Assembly (NCBI GenBank): GCA_025934475.1
Contig: JAICXZ010000020.1
Location: 1-13,981, forward strand
Source of the DNA: Mucilaginibacter sp.
GTDB taxonomy: Bacteria; Bacteroidota; Bacteroidia; Sphingobacteriales; Sphingobacteriaceae
Reading direction: 5' to 3'
Length of the DNA stretch: 13,981 nt
Below the pieces are notes generated by a model. That model was not told the DNA's origin. It saw only the letters and a list, made by a program, of their open reading frames with translations, and searched no databases. Shown here in pieces: positions 8,113-13,981 of this stretch. How positions within the stretch are numbered: the first letter of the stretch is position 1; each line of letters begins with the position of its first letter. The translations under genes were made by a program, and so were the position numbers.

Positions 8113-8180
8113 CGTCATTGCGAGGCGCATCGTATTTATTATGTGTCCAATAGCGACGAAGCAACTCCCGACCATGCAGG
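8113..8180. repeat. Decayed copy of a dispersed cgtcattgcgag / gcgacgaagca repeat
   Basis: Contains cgtcattgcgagg (8113-8125) and, after about 27 unrelated bases, gcgacgaagca (8153-8163). In many bacterial genomes these two words sit almost side by side in dispersed intergenic repeats whose chance translation reads RHCEERSDEA; here the frame reads RHCEA, then 9 other residues, then SDEAT. The small open frame at 8080-8262 is explained by this element and is not called as a gene. The family likeness is from memory, not from a search. Confidence 0.5.
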
Positions 8181-8188
8181 TGTTTTTT

Positions 8189-8231
8189 GTCTGAACACGA
8201 TTTATAGAATTAAAATGATTGACAGGATGAC
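8189..8231. repeat. Degenerate ~45-bp intergenic repeat, copy 3
   Basis: Starts gtctgaacacgattt, then attaaaatga and ttgacaggatgac. It aligns along its length with copies 1 and 2 but has lost the exact 14-base core. It ends 10 bases before the stop codon of the minus-strand reductase gene. Confidence 0.5.
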
Positions 8232-8241
8232 AATAATCCCG

Positions 8242-8805
8242 CTATTTCCTTATCTCATATAACAATTCCACCATTCCGTTTTTATAAGCTGTTACGCCTT
8301 TCAGGTGCAATGGATGTTCGTTTCCTATCTGGTCAAAAAATGGGGTCCCATTGCCCAGGATGATCGGAAGAATGGGCATTCTTATTTCATCGGCCAGGTT
8401 ATTGCGAAGGAAGTCTTTTACAAGTACCGCGCCGCCTACTACCCAAACATTGCTGTAGTTTGGTTTCAGGTGTTCGTTTACCAGTTGATGTAGGTCGCCG
8501 GAGTAAAGTTGAATGTTGGGTTTATTAATCGGCAGCTTTCGGTGGGATAGTACGATGGTGGGGACGTCGCCGTACGGCCAGCCGTAGGCTTTTGAAAGTT
8601 CGAGGGCATGTTCGTACGTGCGGGCGCCCATGATGTAGCAATCGACGGTTTTGAGAAAATCGGCAGCGTCATGGTCGGACATAGCTACGCCTTTTTCATA
8701 GTTGTCTGTTGTTTCGAACCACGAGACGCTGTTGTCTTTTTTGGCGATCATACCGTCGAGGCTTGATACCATGTGGATGGTTATTTTGAATGGATCCGTT
8801 GCCAT
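8242..8805 (-). CDS. Dihydrofolate reductase-like / RibD C-terminal domain reductase
   Basis: A 187-residue single-domain protein of the DHFR/RibD-C fold, expected to be a cytoplasmic NADPH-dependent reductase. Seen marks: the N-terminal strand and turn ITIHMVSSLDGMIA (residues 8-21), the nucleotide-site motif YIMGARTYE (57-65), VPTIVLSHRK (81-90), and the family's VWVVGGAVLVKDFL (120-133) followed by DEIRMPILPIILGNGTPFF. Length matches the stand-alone YwjB/YyaP-like group, whose substrates are mostly unknown; it is not a typical FolA, nor a complete riboflavin enzyme since the deaminase domain is missing. It faces galK and diverges from the methyltransferase gene, so it is not part of either PUL. 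The start at 8805 gives a compact N-terminus; a shorter start at Met12 would cut the first strand. Confidence 0.85.
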   Translation of the reverse strand: MATDPFKITIHMVSSLDGMIAKKDNSVSWFETTDNYEKGVAMSDHDAADFLKTVDCYIMGARTYEHALELSKAYGWPYGDVPTIVLSHRKLPINKPNIQLYSGDLHQLVNEHLKPNYSNVWVVGGAVLVKDFLRNNLADEIRMPILPIILGNGTPFFDQIGNEHPLHLKGVTAYKNGMVELLYEIRK

Positions 8806-8916
8806 TGGGTGCTACGTTAACTAATATGAATATGCAAATTTTCGCGGCATTATCCGTTCTTAATTCATTTCTTTATTATTGTTGACCCATAAACAATTCA
8901 GGAAATTATCCGCCAA

Positions 8917-9663
8917 ATGGTCTTAAAGCAAAGCATAAAGAATTTAGCTGCTAAAAACTCGGTTTTTAATATCATTTACCGGGTACTGGCAGGGGGGAAA
9001 TTCTTTGGTCTGGTACTGGTAAATGCCCGGCGCCGCTCCGAGTATCTGACCCGGTTGCGCTATAAGGACATGCACTTCCAGGGCCCCACCTTTACGGCCA
9101 GGGACCGATCGCCCATCGTTTTTGATCAATGTGCCAAATATCTTCAGCTGGTTGCGCAGCCAAAACTGCTTTCTTTTGGGTGTTCGACAGGTGAGGAGGC
9201 GTTTACGCTTGCGGAGTATATGCCCAATGCCAGCATAACGGGAGTGGATATTAACCAATGGTGTGTTAAGCAATGTATTAAAAAGAATAAGTCTGAAAAC
9301 CTGCATTTTTACCATCGTTTATCGGGCGAGTTTGACATTGACTCGGGTTATGATGCTATTTTTTGCATAGCGGTTTTTCAGCGGGCCGAGAATCGTTTTT
9401 TTAAGGAACGGATAACAGAGGGATTTACTTTTCAGCAGTTTGAAAACGAAGTAGCTATACTTGATACTAAACTAAAACCAGGAGGACTATTGATCATCAA
9501 TCACAGCGATTTCAGTTTCGCCGACACTGAAATTGCAGGCCAATATTCACCACTTGCTTTCGAAGGCAACAAGAAACGCCATAATCGCCCTTTATTTGAC
9601 CGAAACAACGTGCGGATTAGTGAGACGAGTGAGTATTATCGGGTTTTTGTGAAGAACGGGTAG
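8917..9663 (+). CDS. Orphan class I SAM-dependent methyltransferase, CheR-like
   Basis: A 248-residue protein with no signal peptide. Motif I reads KLLSFGCSTGEEAFTLAEY (residues 83-101), close to the SxGCSTGEExYT motif of CheR-type protein-glutamate methyltransferases; the acidic residue that would bind the SAM ribose is Asp111 in ITGVDIN, followed by a DAIFCIAVFQR stretch (146-156) and a KPGGLLIINHSDF strand (187-199). It lacks an obvious CheR N-terminal helical domain, and no chemotaxis gene is near, so I do not call it CheR. The C-terminal FEGNKKRHNRPLFDRNNVRI block (about 214-233) is unusual and may be substrate-specific. It stands alone, divergent from the reductase with a 111-bp gap and 429 bp ahead of the sigma gene. 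Substrate unknown. Confidence 0.75.
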   Translation: MVLKQSIKNLAAKNSVFNIIYRVLAGGKFFGLVLVNARRRSEYLTRLRYKDMHFQGPTFTARDRSPIVFDQCAKYLQLVAQPKLLSFGCSTGEEAFTLAEYMPNASITGVDINQWCVKQCIKKNKSENLHFYHRLSGEFDIDSGYDAIFCIAVFQRAENRFFKERITEGFTFQQFENEVAILDTKLKPGGLLIINHSDFSFADTEIAGQYSPLAFEGNKKRHNRPLFDRNNVRISETSEYYRVFVKNG

Positions 9664-9733
9664 GTTTGAGTGGCAGTGGCAGTTGCATTGGCAGCCGGAA
9701 AAATCTGTTTGCATGTTCACGAAAATAGGGGGT

Positions 9734-9764
9734 TTTGCATCGATTTTGCACTTTTGTAATTTTT
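9734..9764 (+). promoter_or_regulatory. Candidate Bacteroidota promoter far upstream of sigma gene
   Basis: TTTG at 9734-9737, a 19-base spacer and TAATTTTT at 9757-9764, matching the TTTG / TAnnTTTG consensus in all but the final base of the -7 element. If used, it would give a leader of about 320 nt to the sigma gene, or a separate small transcript. The surrounding DNA is T-rich, so a chance match is possible. Confidence 0.4.
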
Positions 9765-10032
9765 AATTATTTGATAATTAGATAGTTGTGTGGATATCGG
9801 CCTGGCGGGCGCGCGGACGTGAACACATAGTGTATTGAGTTGATTGGATTTGAGTCAGTAGTTTTTAGCTTTTTGGTCAATTGCTGATTGTGGTTGATGT
9901 TAAGGGGCTCCTGCCGCGCTTGCTTAGTGTGTCCAATTTTTCGACGCTGTTAAAATGAAGCAACATCCGGAATATCCTGGATATATTCTTTATCTATAAA
10001 TGAAGTTCAACAGGAATACGGCTGGGGCTGTT

Positions 10033-10065
10033 TTTGCACCGATGAAATAATTCTTATTAAATTTA
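10033..10065 (+). promoter_or_regulatory. Candidate promoter directly upstream of ECF sigma gene
   Basis: TTTG at 10033-10036 and TAAATTTA at 10058-10065, spacer 21 bases; the -7 element differs from TAnnTTTG only in the last base. The distance to the start at 10093 would give a short leader of about 20 nt. This is the simplest promoter for the sigma-fecR pair. Confidence 0.45.
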
Positions 10066-10092
10066 CCCGAATCAATTATACCTTTTGCTGTA

Positions 10093-10674
10093 GTGGATAA
10101 TAAACTCATCGATGAAAACGCGATACGTCGGCTTATTGCCGGCGATGAATCTGTATTCACGGCGGTTTATGAATTGTATAGCGAAAAAGTCTACCGGCTG
10201 GCTTATCGATTTTTAAAAGATAAAGAGCAAAGCGAAGAAATTGTCCAGGAAACCTTCATCAATTTTTGGCTGGGCAGGGAAAAGCTTGATCCTGCAGGCG
10301 ACTTGTGGCTGTATCTCTATGTGATTTCAAAGCGCCTGTCATTAAACGCCTTAAGGAAAATCGGCAGATCATCGGTTTTGATTGAGAAACTTTTACAGCA
10401 GATAAGCGACCTTCAAAATAACACTGAAGAATTTATTATTACCCATGACCTGGAGCAATACATCGAAAAAGCCATCGATAAGCTCCCGCACCAGCAGCAA
10501 CTGGTATTTAAACTGAGCAGGATTGAAGGTTTATCGCATAAAGAGATCGCTGAGAAGTTGCAGATATCGCCCAACACCGTAAAGAACCACATGGTTGAGG
10601 CGTTGAAAACCCTGAAAAAACACCTGAAATACGCCGATTTTTGCTGTCTGGCATTTTTGTTAATCTATTTTTAA
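10093..10674 (+). CDS. ECF-family RNA polymerase sigma factor of the PUL/FecI type
   Basis: A 193-residue ECF sigma factor. Region 2 covers about residues 22-90 (YELYSEKVYRLAYRFL, then EEIVQETFINFWLGRE, then YLYVISKRLSLNALRK) and region 4 about 125-177, with the helix-turn-helix LSHKEIAEKLQISPNTVKNH. It ends in a hydrophobic tail, as many Bacteroidota members do. The start is GTG at 10093; the frame is open back to 10051 but has no ATG there, and this start gives the family's usual N-terminus. It should be held by the FecR protein encoded 95 bp downstream and, when freed, transcribe the susC-type gene that follows. A T-run directly follows the stop (from 10675) without a strong hairpin. Confidence 0.93.
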   Translation: MDNKLIDENAIRRLIAGDESVFTAVYELYSEKVYRLAYRFLKDKEQSEEIVQETFINFWLGREKLDPAGDLWLYLYVISKRLSLNALRKIGRSSVLIEKLLQQISDLQNNTEEFIITHDLEQYIEKAIDKLPHQQQLVFKLSRIEGLSHKEIAEKLQISPNTVKNHMVEALKTLKKHLKYADFCCLAFLLIYF

Positions 10675-10769
10675 CTTTTTTTTCATTTGAACTAGTCGTA
10701 CCCATACCTGTCTGGTGTTCCCTCAATAACTAACCGCTCCTGCGGGGACCTATTATAAACCAAACAAGT

Positions 10770-11984
10770 ATGCAACAAGCCCGGCTTAAACGCCTGTTAG
10801 CGGAGTATTTTAATAACTCGATAAGCAGCACAGACTGCGAAGAACTGCTAACCTATTTAAGTTCAGCAGATCCGGTTGAGCTGGACGAGCTGATCGATAT
10901 AGAATTTGCAGCGTTGGATGAAGGCCCTGAGTTTAAGGGCCAACAATCGCAGGATGTGTTGAGCCGTATTAAAGCAGACCCGCGCTTTAATCAGCCTGCT
11001 CACGACGATCAGGAAGACAAACCTAAAGTCATCAAATTTTACCAGCGCCGTTTCGTGCAGGTCGCCGCGGCGATATTAGTCTTCTTCATCGCCGGTTTGG
11101 CGGTTTTCAATAACAGAAAAGCAATAACAGGCAGTAAACTCGCTAAAAATAACAAACCTGCCGCTATCGTTCCCGGCAGCAATAAAGCCATCTTGACCGT
11201 CTCGGATGGTAAGACTATCGTTTTGGATGCAGCTGCCAACGGCCTGGTCGCCAGAACTGGCGCGGGCGAAGTTCTGAAAACACAGCGCGGTCAGCTTGTC
11301 TATAAAGACAAAGCTTCAAATAATAGTGCGGCGGCTGTAGCCAATGTTGAATACAACACCTTAACGACTCCGCGGGGTGGCGAATACCAATTGGTTTTGC
11401 CCGATGGAACTAAAGTCTGGCTTGACGCTGCATCATCCATCACCTATCCGGTTGCTTTTACGGGCAATTCCAGGCGGGTTAAACTCACTGGCCAGGGTTA
11501 TTTTGAGGTGGCCAAGAACAAGGAAAAACCGTTTTATGTCGACGTCAATCAATCTGAGATCAAAGTACTCGGTACGCATTTCAATATATCAGCCTATGAT
11601 GATGACGGCCGGAATACTACCACTTTGCTGGAAGGATCTGTAGAAGTTACCAACAACAATAAGGTGGCTATGTTAAAGCCCGGGCAGCAGGCCATAATTG
11701 TTAAAGGGTCAGATAATATAGCCGTTTCAGAAGCCGACATCGAAGGTGCCATGGCCTGGAAGAATGGTTATTTCATATTTAATGATGACGACATCAGGGG
11801 CATCATGCGTAAAGTTTCCCGCTGGTATGATGTCGATGTTGACTTTCAGCGCGATTTTAGTGACCAGCATTTTGGTGGTACTTTCTATCGTTCAAAAAGC
11901 ATCAATGAGCTTTTGGACCATTTCCAAAAGGTCGGAAATCTGCACTTTAAAGTTTCAGGAAGGAGGATAGTAGTTATGGATTAG
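10770..11984 (+). CDS. FecR-family anti-sigma factor / signal transducer
   Basis: A 404-residue inner-membrane protein. The cytoplasmic N-terminal part (1-94) would bind the sigma factor; one membrane helix lies at about 95-114 (VQVAAAILVFFIAGLAVF). The periplasmic part has the FecR domain at about 196-294, with the hallmark TPRGGEYQLVLPDGTKVWLD and the block LTGQGYFEVAKNKEKPFYV, and a C-terminal DUF4974 domain at about 325-402 with the WKNGYFIFND opening and FGGTFYRSKSINELLDHF. It is expected to sense contact with the STN domain of the SusC protein encoded next and to release the sigma factor when ligand is imported. Length and order of domains are normal. The start at 10770 gives the typical LLAEYFNNSIS... 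N-terminus. It lies 95 bp after the sigma gene and is probably co-transcribed. Confidence 0.95.
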   Translation: MQQARLKRLLAEYFNNSISSTDCEELLTYLSSADPVELDELIDIEFAALDEGPEFKGQQSQDVLSRIKADPRFNQPAHDDQEDKPKVIKFYQRRFVQVAAAILVFFIAGLAVFNNRKAITGSKLAKNNKPAAIVPGSNKAILTVSDGKTIVLDAAANGLVARTGAGEVLKTQRGQLVYKDKASNNSAAAVANVEYNTLTTPRGGEYQLVLPDGTKVWLDAASSITYPVAFTGNSRRVKLTGQGYFEVAKNKEKPFYVDVNQSEIKVLGTHFNISAYDDDGRNTTTLLEGSVEVTNNNKVAMLKPGQQAIIVKGSDNIAVSEADIEGAMAWKNGYFIFNDDDIRGIMRKVSRWYDVDVDFQRDFSDQHFGGTFYRSKSINELLDHFQKVGNLHFKVSGRRIVVMD

Positions 11985-12002
11985 TTTATACTCTCTCATG
12001 AC

Positions 12003-12079
12003 GGTTATCCGGAAAAAAATTAACCAGGAGCGTTCGTACCGCCCCTGGTTATAAGCCAAAGGCTTAATGCCGGGTAATC
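12003..12079 (+). promoter_or_regulatory. Predicted three-stem junction RNA in the susC leader
   Basis: On the plus strand an outer stem (12003-12012 with 12070-12079; 10 pairs, two of them G-U) encloses two hairpins: 12021-12032 with 12040-12051 (8 bp, one mismatch, 3 bp, 7-nt loop ttcgtac) and 12052-12057 with 12061-12066 (perfect 6 bp, 3-nt loop aaa). The unit ends 45 nt before the susC start codon. There is no T-run downstream, so it is not a plus-strand terminator. It could be a cis-acting leader structure, or the complement of the antisense RNA listed separately. Confidence 0.5.
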
Positions 12080-12115
12080 AAACCAATTGCGACTTAGACA
12101 ATCAATTATTAACCT
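12013..12115 (-). ncRNA. Candidate ~100-nt antisense RNA against the susC leader
   Basis: Read on the minus strand, a promoter-like site at 12151-12122 would start RNA near 12115, and a hairpin (12051-12044 with 12028-12021, plus 3 inner pairs) followed one base later by seven T (complement of 12019-12013) would end it. The product would be about 100 nt and fully complementary to the susC 5' leader. In Bacteroides, PULs with ECF sigma/anti-sigma pairs are known to carry such cis-encoded RNAs (DonS type) that repress the susC gene. The ends are estimates and expression is unproven. Confidence 0.45.
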
Positions 12116-12121
12116 AACACT

Positions 12122-12151
12122 CAAATGTATAAAATTTTATCAGATTTTAAA
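12122..12151 (-). promoter_or_regulatory. Candidate minus-strand promoter over the susC start codon
   Basis: The minus strand reads TTTA (complement of 12148-12151), an 18-base spacer, then TACATTTG (complement of 12122-12129), a full match to TAnnTTTG; the -33 element matches 3 of 4 bases of TTTG. The -7 element overlaps the susC ATG at 12125, so part of the match is forced by the coding sequence ATGTAt. Confidence 0.4.
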
Positions 12152-13981
12152 GGGGGAAGCATGCGCTGTCGCCTTTATAAACCCCTGCTCGTCATGAAGC
12201 TAACCCTGTTTTTGCTGACAGCGTCCTTTCTGCAATTATCCGCGGCAACATTTGCCCAGAAGGTTACCCTAAAGGTTAAAAATGCCAGCATCAGACAAGT
12301 GTTTGAAAAAATACAGGCTGAAACCAATTACGATTTTCTGTATACCGTAGAAGACCTGAAAGACACGCACAAGGTGACGCTTAACGTGGCAGATATGCCG
12401 CTGAAAAATGCGCTGGATATTTGCTTCCGGGATCAGCCTGTAACCTACACTATATCAAATACCAGCATCCTGATCACCAAAAAAGCGCTCGAAGCTGAAC
12501 ATGCGGTGCAACAGGTAACTATTACCGGCTTAGTAACCGATACTGCAAACCTGTCATTGCCCGGAGTCACGGTAAGAGAAAAGGGTACTAATAATGCCAC
12601 CGTCACGGATGCCAAAGGCAAATATTCCATTACCGTTGCCGATAACGCTACGTTGGAATTTTCTTTCATCGGCTATACGACCACGAGCATACCTGTGTCC
12701 GGCAGCCCGACGATCAATGTGCGCCTAAAAGAAACGCCTACCAACCTTAATGAGATTGTGGTAGTGGGATACGGTACGCAAAAACGCTCTAATATCAATG
12801 GCGCCGTTAGTACCGTTGGCGCCAAAGACATAGGTAGCAAGCCGAACATGAATACATTTCAATCATTGCAGGGGGAATCGCCCAACCTGGTTATCCAGCA
12901 GCCGGTGCTTGATCCCGGCGCCACACCTGTTGTTAATATCCGGGGCGTAGGGACAACCGGCGATAACTCGCCCCTGGTTGTTATTGACGGTATCGTTATG
13001 CAGGGCCTGGGTAATCTTGCTACGCTGAATCCTAATGATATCGAGAATGTCACTATTCTTAAGGATGCCGGTTCGGCAGCCATCTATGGTTCCCGTTCCG
13101 CTAATGGCGTCATCCTTATTACTACCAAGAGCGGTAAACTGCACCAAAAAGCAACTGTTAATTACAATGGCAACTATGGTGTTCAAGTTCCAGATATACT
13201 GGTTCATAAGGTGGATGCGGCAGATAATGCCTACTACAAAAATGAAGCACTGGTGAATTCGGGACTGCCACCGGCTTATACACCCGATCAAATACAGGCT
13301 ATAGCCGCTCAGGGCCGTGGCACCTGGGATATCAACCACTTATTGTACGATGCCCCAATGACCTCGCAAAATGTTAACGTAACCGGGGGAGGCGAAAATA
13401 CATCATATTTTGTGGGCGCCGGCTACCAAAACCAGCTGAGCAACTTTGTTGGCAACGGCGGTTCAGGCGACAAGTTTGGCTATCAGAAGTACAATCTGCG
13501 CATAAACGAATCAACGGTGGTTGGGAATTTCAAATTCAATGCCATCTTGAATTATACCAAGAGCCGTAACAAGACAAATGCCTCGAATGATAATAATATT
13601 TTTGCCGATGCCAATCGTGTGCCGGCCAACTACAGCTGGCAGGACGCTCAGGGCAATTACCTGACAAACCCCGTGTCGTCGCAATTTAACCAGTTGGCCA
13701 TTTTGAAAAACGGTGGCTATAACCAGTTTGATGGCGACGAAATATTTGGCAACTTAAATGGTACATTAACCATCACTAAGGGCCTTACGCTGACCGGCGT
13801 TTTTGGCGGAACGCTGGATAACAACGGTAATTTCTACCGCGATGTAGAGCAGCATTATTTGCCGCAAGGAGTTTCGGGCGACGACCGTACGGTGGCGGAT
13901 AACAATGCCAAAACATCCATCTTTAATACCCAGGCTTACCTGGATTATACCAGAGCCTTCAACAAACATCACCTGCATGGC
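12125..13981 (+). CDS. SusC/RagA-family TonB-dependent outer-membrane transporter with STN domain (N-terminal part)
   Basis: The frame runs 619 codons from ATG at 12125 to the window edge without a stop; family members are about 1000-1150 residues, so roughly half is present. A long N-terminal signal region (about 1-45, core KLTLFLLTASFLQLSAATFAQ-like) precedes an STN signalling domain (about 47-118), a carboxypeptidase-regulatory-like beta-sandwich (about 131-203), and the plug (about 208-335) with NEIVVVGYGTQKRSNINGAVS-type start, VVIDGI and KDAGSAAIYGSRSANGVI. The rest is the start of the barrel. It imports an oligosaccharide using TonB energy. The STN domain and the sigma-fecR pair just upstream mean it probably also signals ligand arrival to FecR. 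The start choice fits the MYK...R...LLVMKL pattern of related proteins. Substrate unknown, since the enzymes of this locus lie outside the window. Confidence 0.95.
   Translation, partial: MYKILSDFKGGSMRCRLYKPLLVMKLTLFLLTASFLQLSAATFAQKVTLKVKNASIRQVFEKIQAETNYDFLYTVEDLKDTHKVTLNVADMPLKNALDICFRDQPVTYTISNTSILITKKALEAEHAVQQVTITGLVTDTANLSLPGVTVREKGTNNATVTDAKGKYSITVADNATLEFSFIGYTTTSIPVSGSPTINVRLKETPTNLNEIVVVGYGTQKRSNINGAVSTVGAKDIGSKPNMNTFQSLQGESPNLVIQQPVLDPGATPVVNIRGVGTTGDNSPLVVIDGIVMQGLGNLATLNPNDIENVTILKDAGSAAIYGSRSANGVILITTKSGKLHQKATVNYNGNYGVQVPDILVHKVDAADNAYYKNEALVNSGLPPAYTPDQIQAIAAQGRGTWDINHLLYDAPMTSQNVNVTGGGENTSYFVGAGYQNQLSNFVGNGGSGDKFGYQKYNLRINESTVVGNFKFNAILNYTKSRNKTNASNDNNIFADANRVPANYSWQDAQGNYLTNPVSSQFNQLAILKNGGYNQFDGDEIFGNLNGTLTITKGLTLTGVFGGTLDNNGNFYRDVEQHYLPQGVSGDDRTVADNNAKTSIFNTQAYLDYTRAFNKHHLHG

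Larger units (their letters stand above)
9664..10092. other. 429-bp non-coding region between methyltransferase and sigma gene
   Basis: I find no plausible gene here. It contains three close copies of tggcag (about 9672-9693), a candidate promoter at 9734-9764, an AT-only perfect hairpin taattat-ttg-ataatta (9764-9780), a small inverted repeat gaatat/atattc (9970-9975 and 9983-9988), two abutting tiny open frames of 14 and 16 codons (9955-9999 and 10000-10050) and a second candidate promoter at 10033-10065. No G+C-rich terminator with a T-run follows the methyltransferase stop. Confidence 0.6.

Noticed and set aside
8080..8262. 60-codon plus-strand open frame
   Set aside because: Made up of intergenic repeat sequence (RHCE... 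and SDEA words) and overlaps the 3' end of the minus-strand reductase gene; not a credible gene.
8242..8805. Folate-pathway dihydrofolate reductase (folA) or riboflavin gene ribD
   Set aside because: The motifs fit the stand-alone RibD-C-like reductase group; there is no deaminase domain and no folate or riboflavin neighbours, so no gene symbol is given.
9670..9694. Close repeats of tggcag
   Set aside because: Only three short copies with uneven spacing; too little to call a tandem repeat or CRISPR. No CRISPR array was seen anywhere in the window.
10675..10769. Separate fecR promoter or terminator in the sigma-fecR gap
   Set aside because: There is a T-run and a TTTG at 10686-10689, but no TAnnTTTG at a fitting distance, and only a 4-bp hairpin (ccgc/gcgg); co-transcription with the sigma gene is simpler.
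12003..12079. tRNA-like reading of the 77-nt three-stem structure
   Set aside because: Outer stem is 10 bp, only two inner arms exist, and there is no anticodon arm, T-loop motif or CCA-type end, so it is not a tRNA.
12445..13339. Several minus-strand open frames of 74-158 codons
   Set aside because: All lie inside the susC coding region, which has STN, plug and barrel motifs in one unbroken plus-strand frame.

Overview
The window looks like a chromosomal piece of a soil- or plant-associated Bacteroidota, most like Sphingobacteriaceae (Mucilaginibacter or Pedobacter type). Reasons: SusC/SusD-family glycan uptake genes, an ECF sigma/FecR pair, a SusC with an N-terminal STN domain, AT-rich start regions without clear Shine-Dalgarno sites, and promoter-like TTTG / TAnnTTTG elements. 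The genus is inferred from style, not from a marker gene.

Region 1 (1-7929, all + strand) is the downstream part of a polysaccharide utilisation locus (PUL). It holds the C-terminal half of a SusD-like glycan-binding lipoprotein, a surface-lipoprotein GH5 glycanase with a three-repeat ricin-type lectin domain, a secreted GH2 glycosidase, a secreted GH35 beta-galactosidase and a cytoplasmic galactokinase. Gaps between the last four genes are only 27-30 bp, so they look like one transcript. Read together: a surface endo-enzyme cuts a galactose-rich glycan, SusC/SusD import the pieces, periplasmic GH2 and GH35 enzymes release galactose, and GalK phosphorylates it. A strong terminator-like hairpin lies between susD and the enzyme genes and may set the ratio of uptake proteins to enzymes.

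Region 2 (7930-10092) separates two PULs. It has a repeat-rich convergent intergenic region (three degenerate copies of a ~45-bp element, two hairpins, and a decayed dispersed repeat), a RibD/DHFR-like reductase on the minus strand, an orphan CheR-like methyltransferase on the plus strand, and a 429-bp non-coding stretch with two promoter-like sites.

Region 3 (10093-13981, + strand) begins a second PUL: ECF sigma factor, FecR anti-sigma factor, and the N-terminal 619 residues of an STN-containing SusC transporter that runs off the window. This trio is the classic trans-envelope signalling module; the substrate cannot be read from what is visible.

The most interesting signal is the 140-bp fecR-susC gap. 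Its minus strand has a perfect TAnnTTTG element over the susC start codon and, about 100 nt downstream, a G+C-rich hairpin followed by seven T. That is the layout of a ~100-nt antisense RNA against the susC leader, like the cis-encoded RNAs (DonS type) known from Bacteroides PULs with sigma/anti-sigma pairs. The same stretch read on the plus strand can fold into a three-stem junction. Both are predictions from sequence only.
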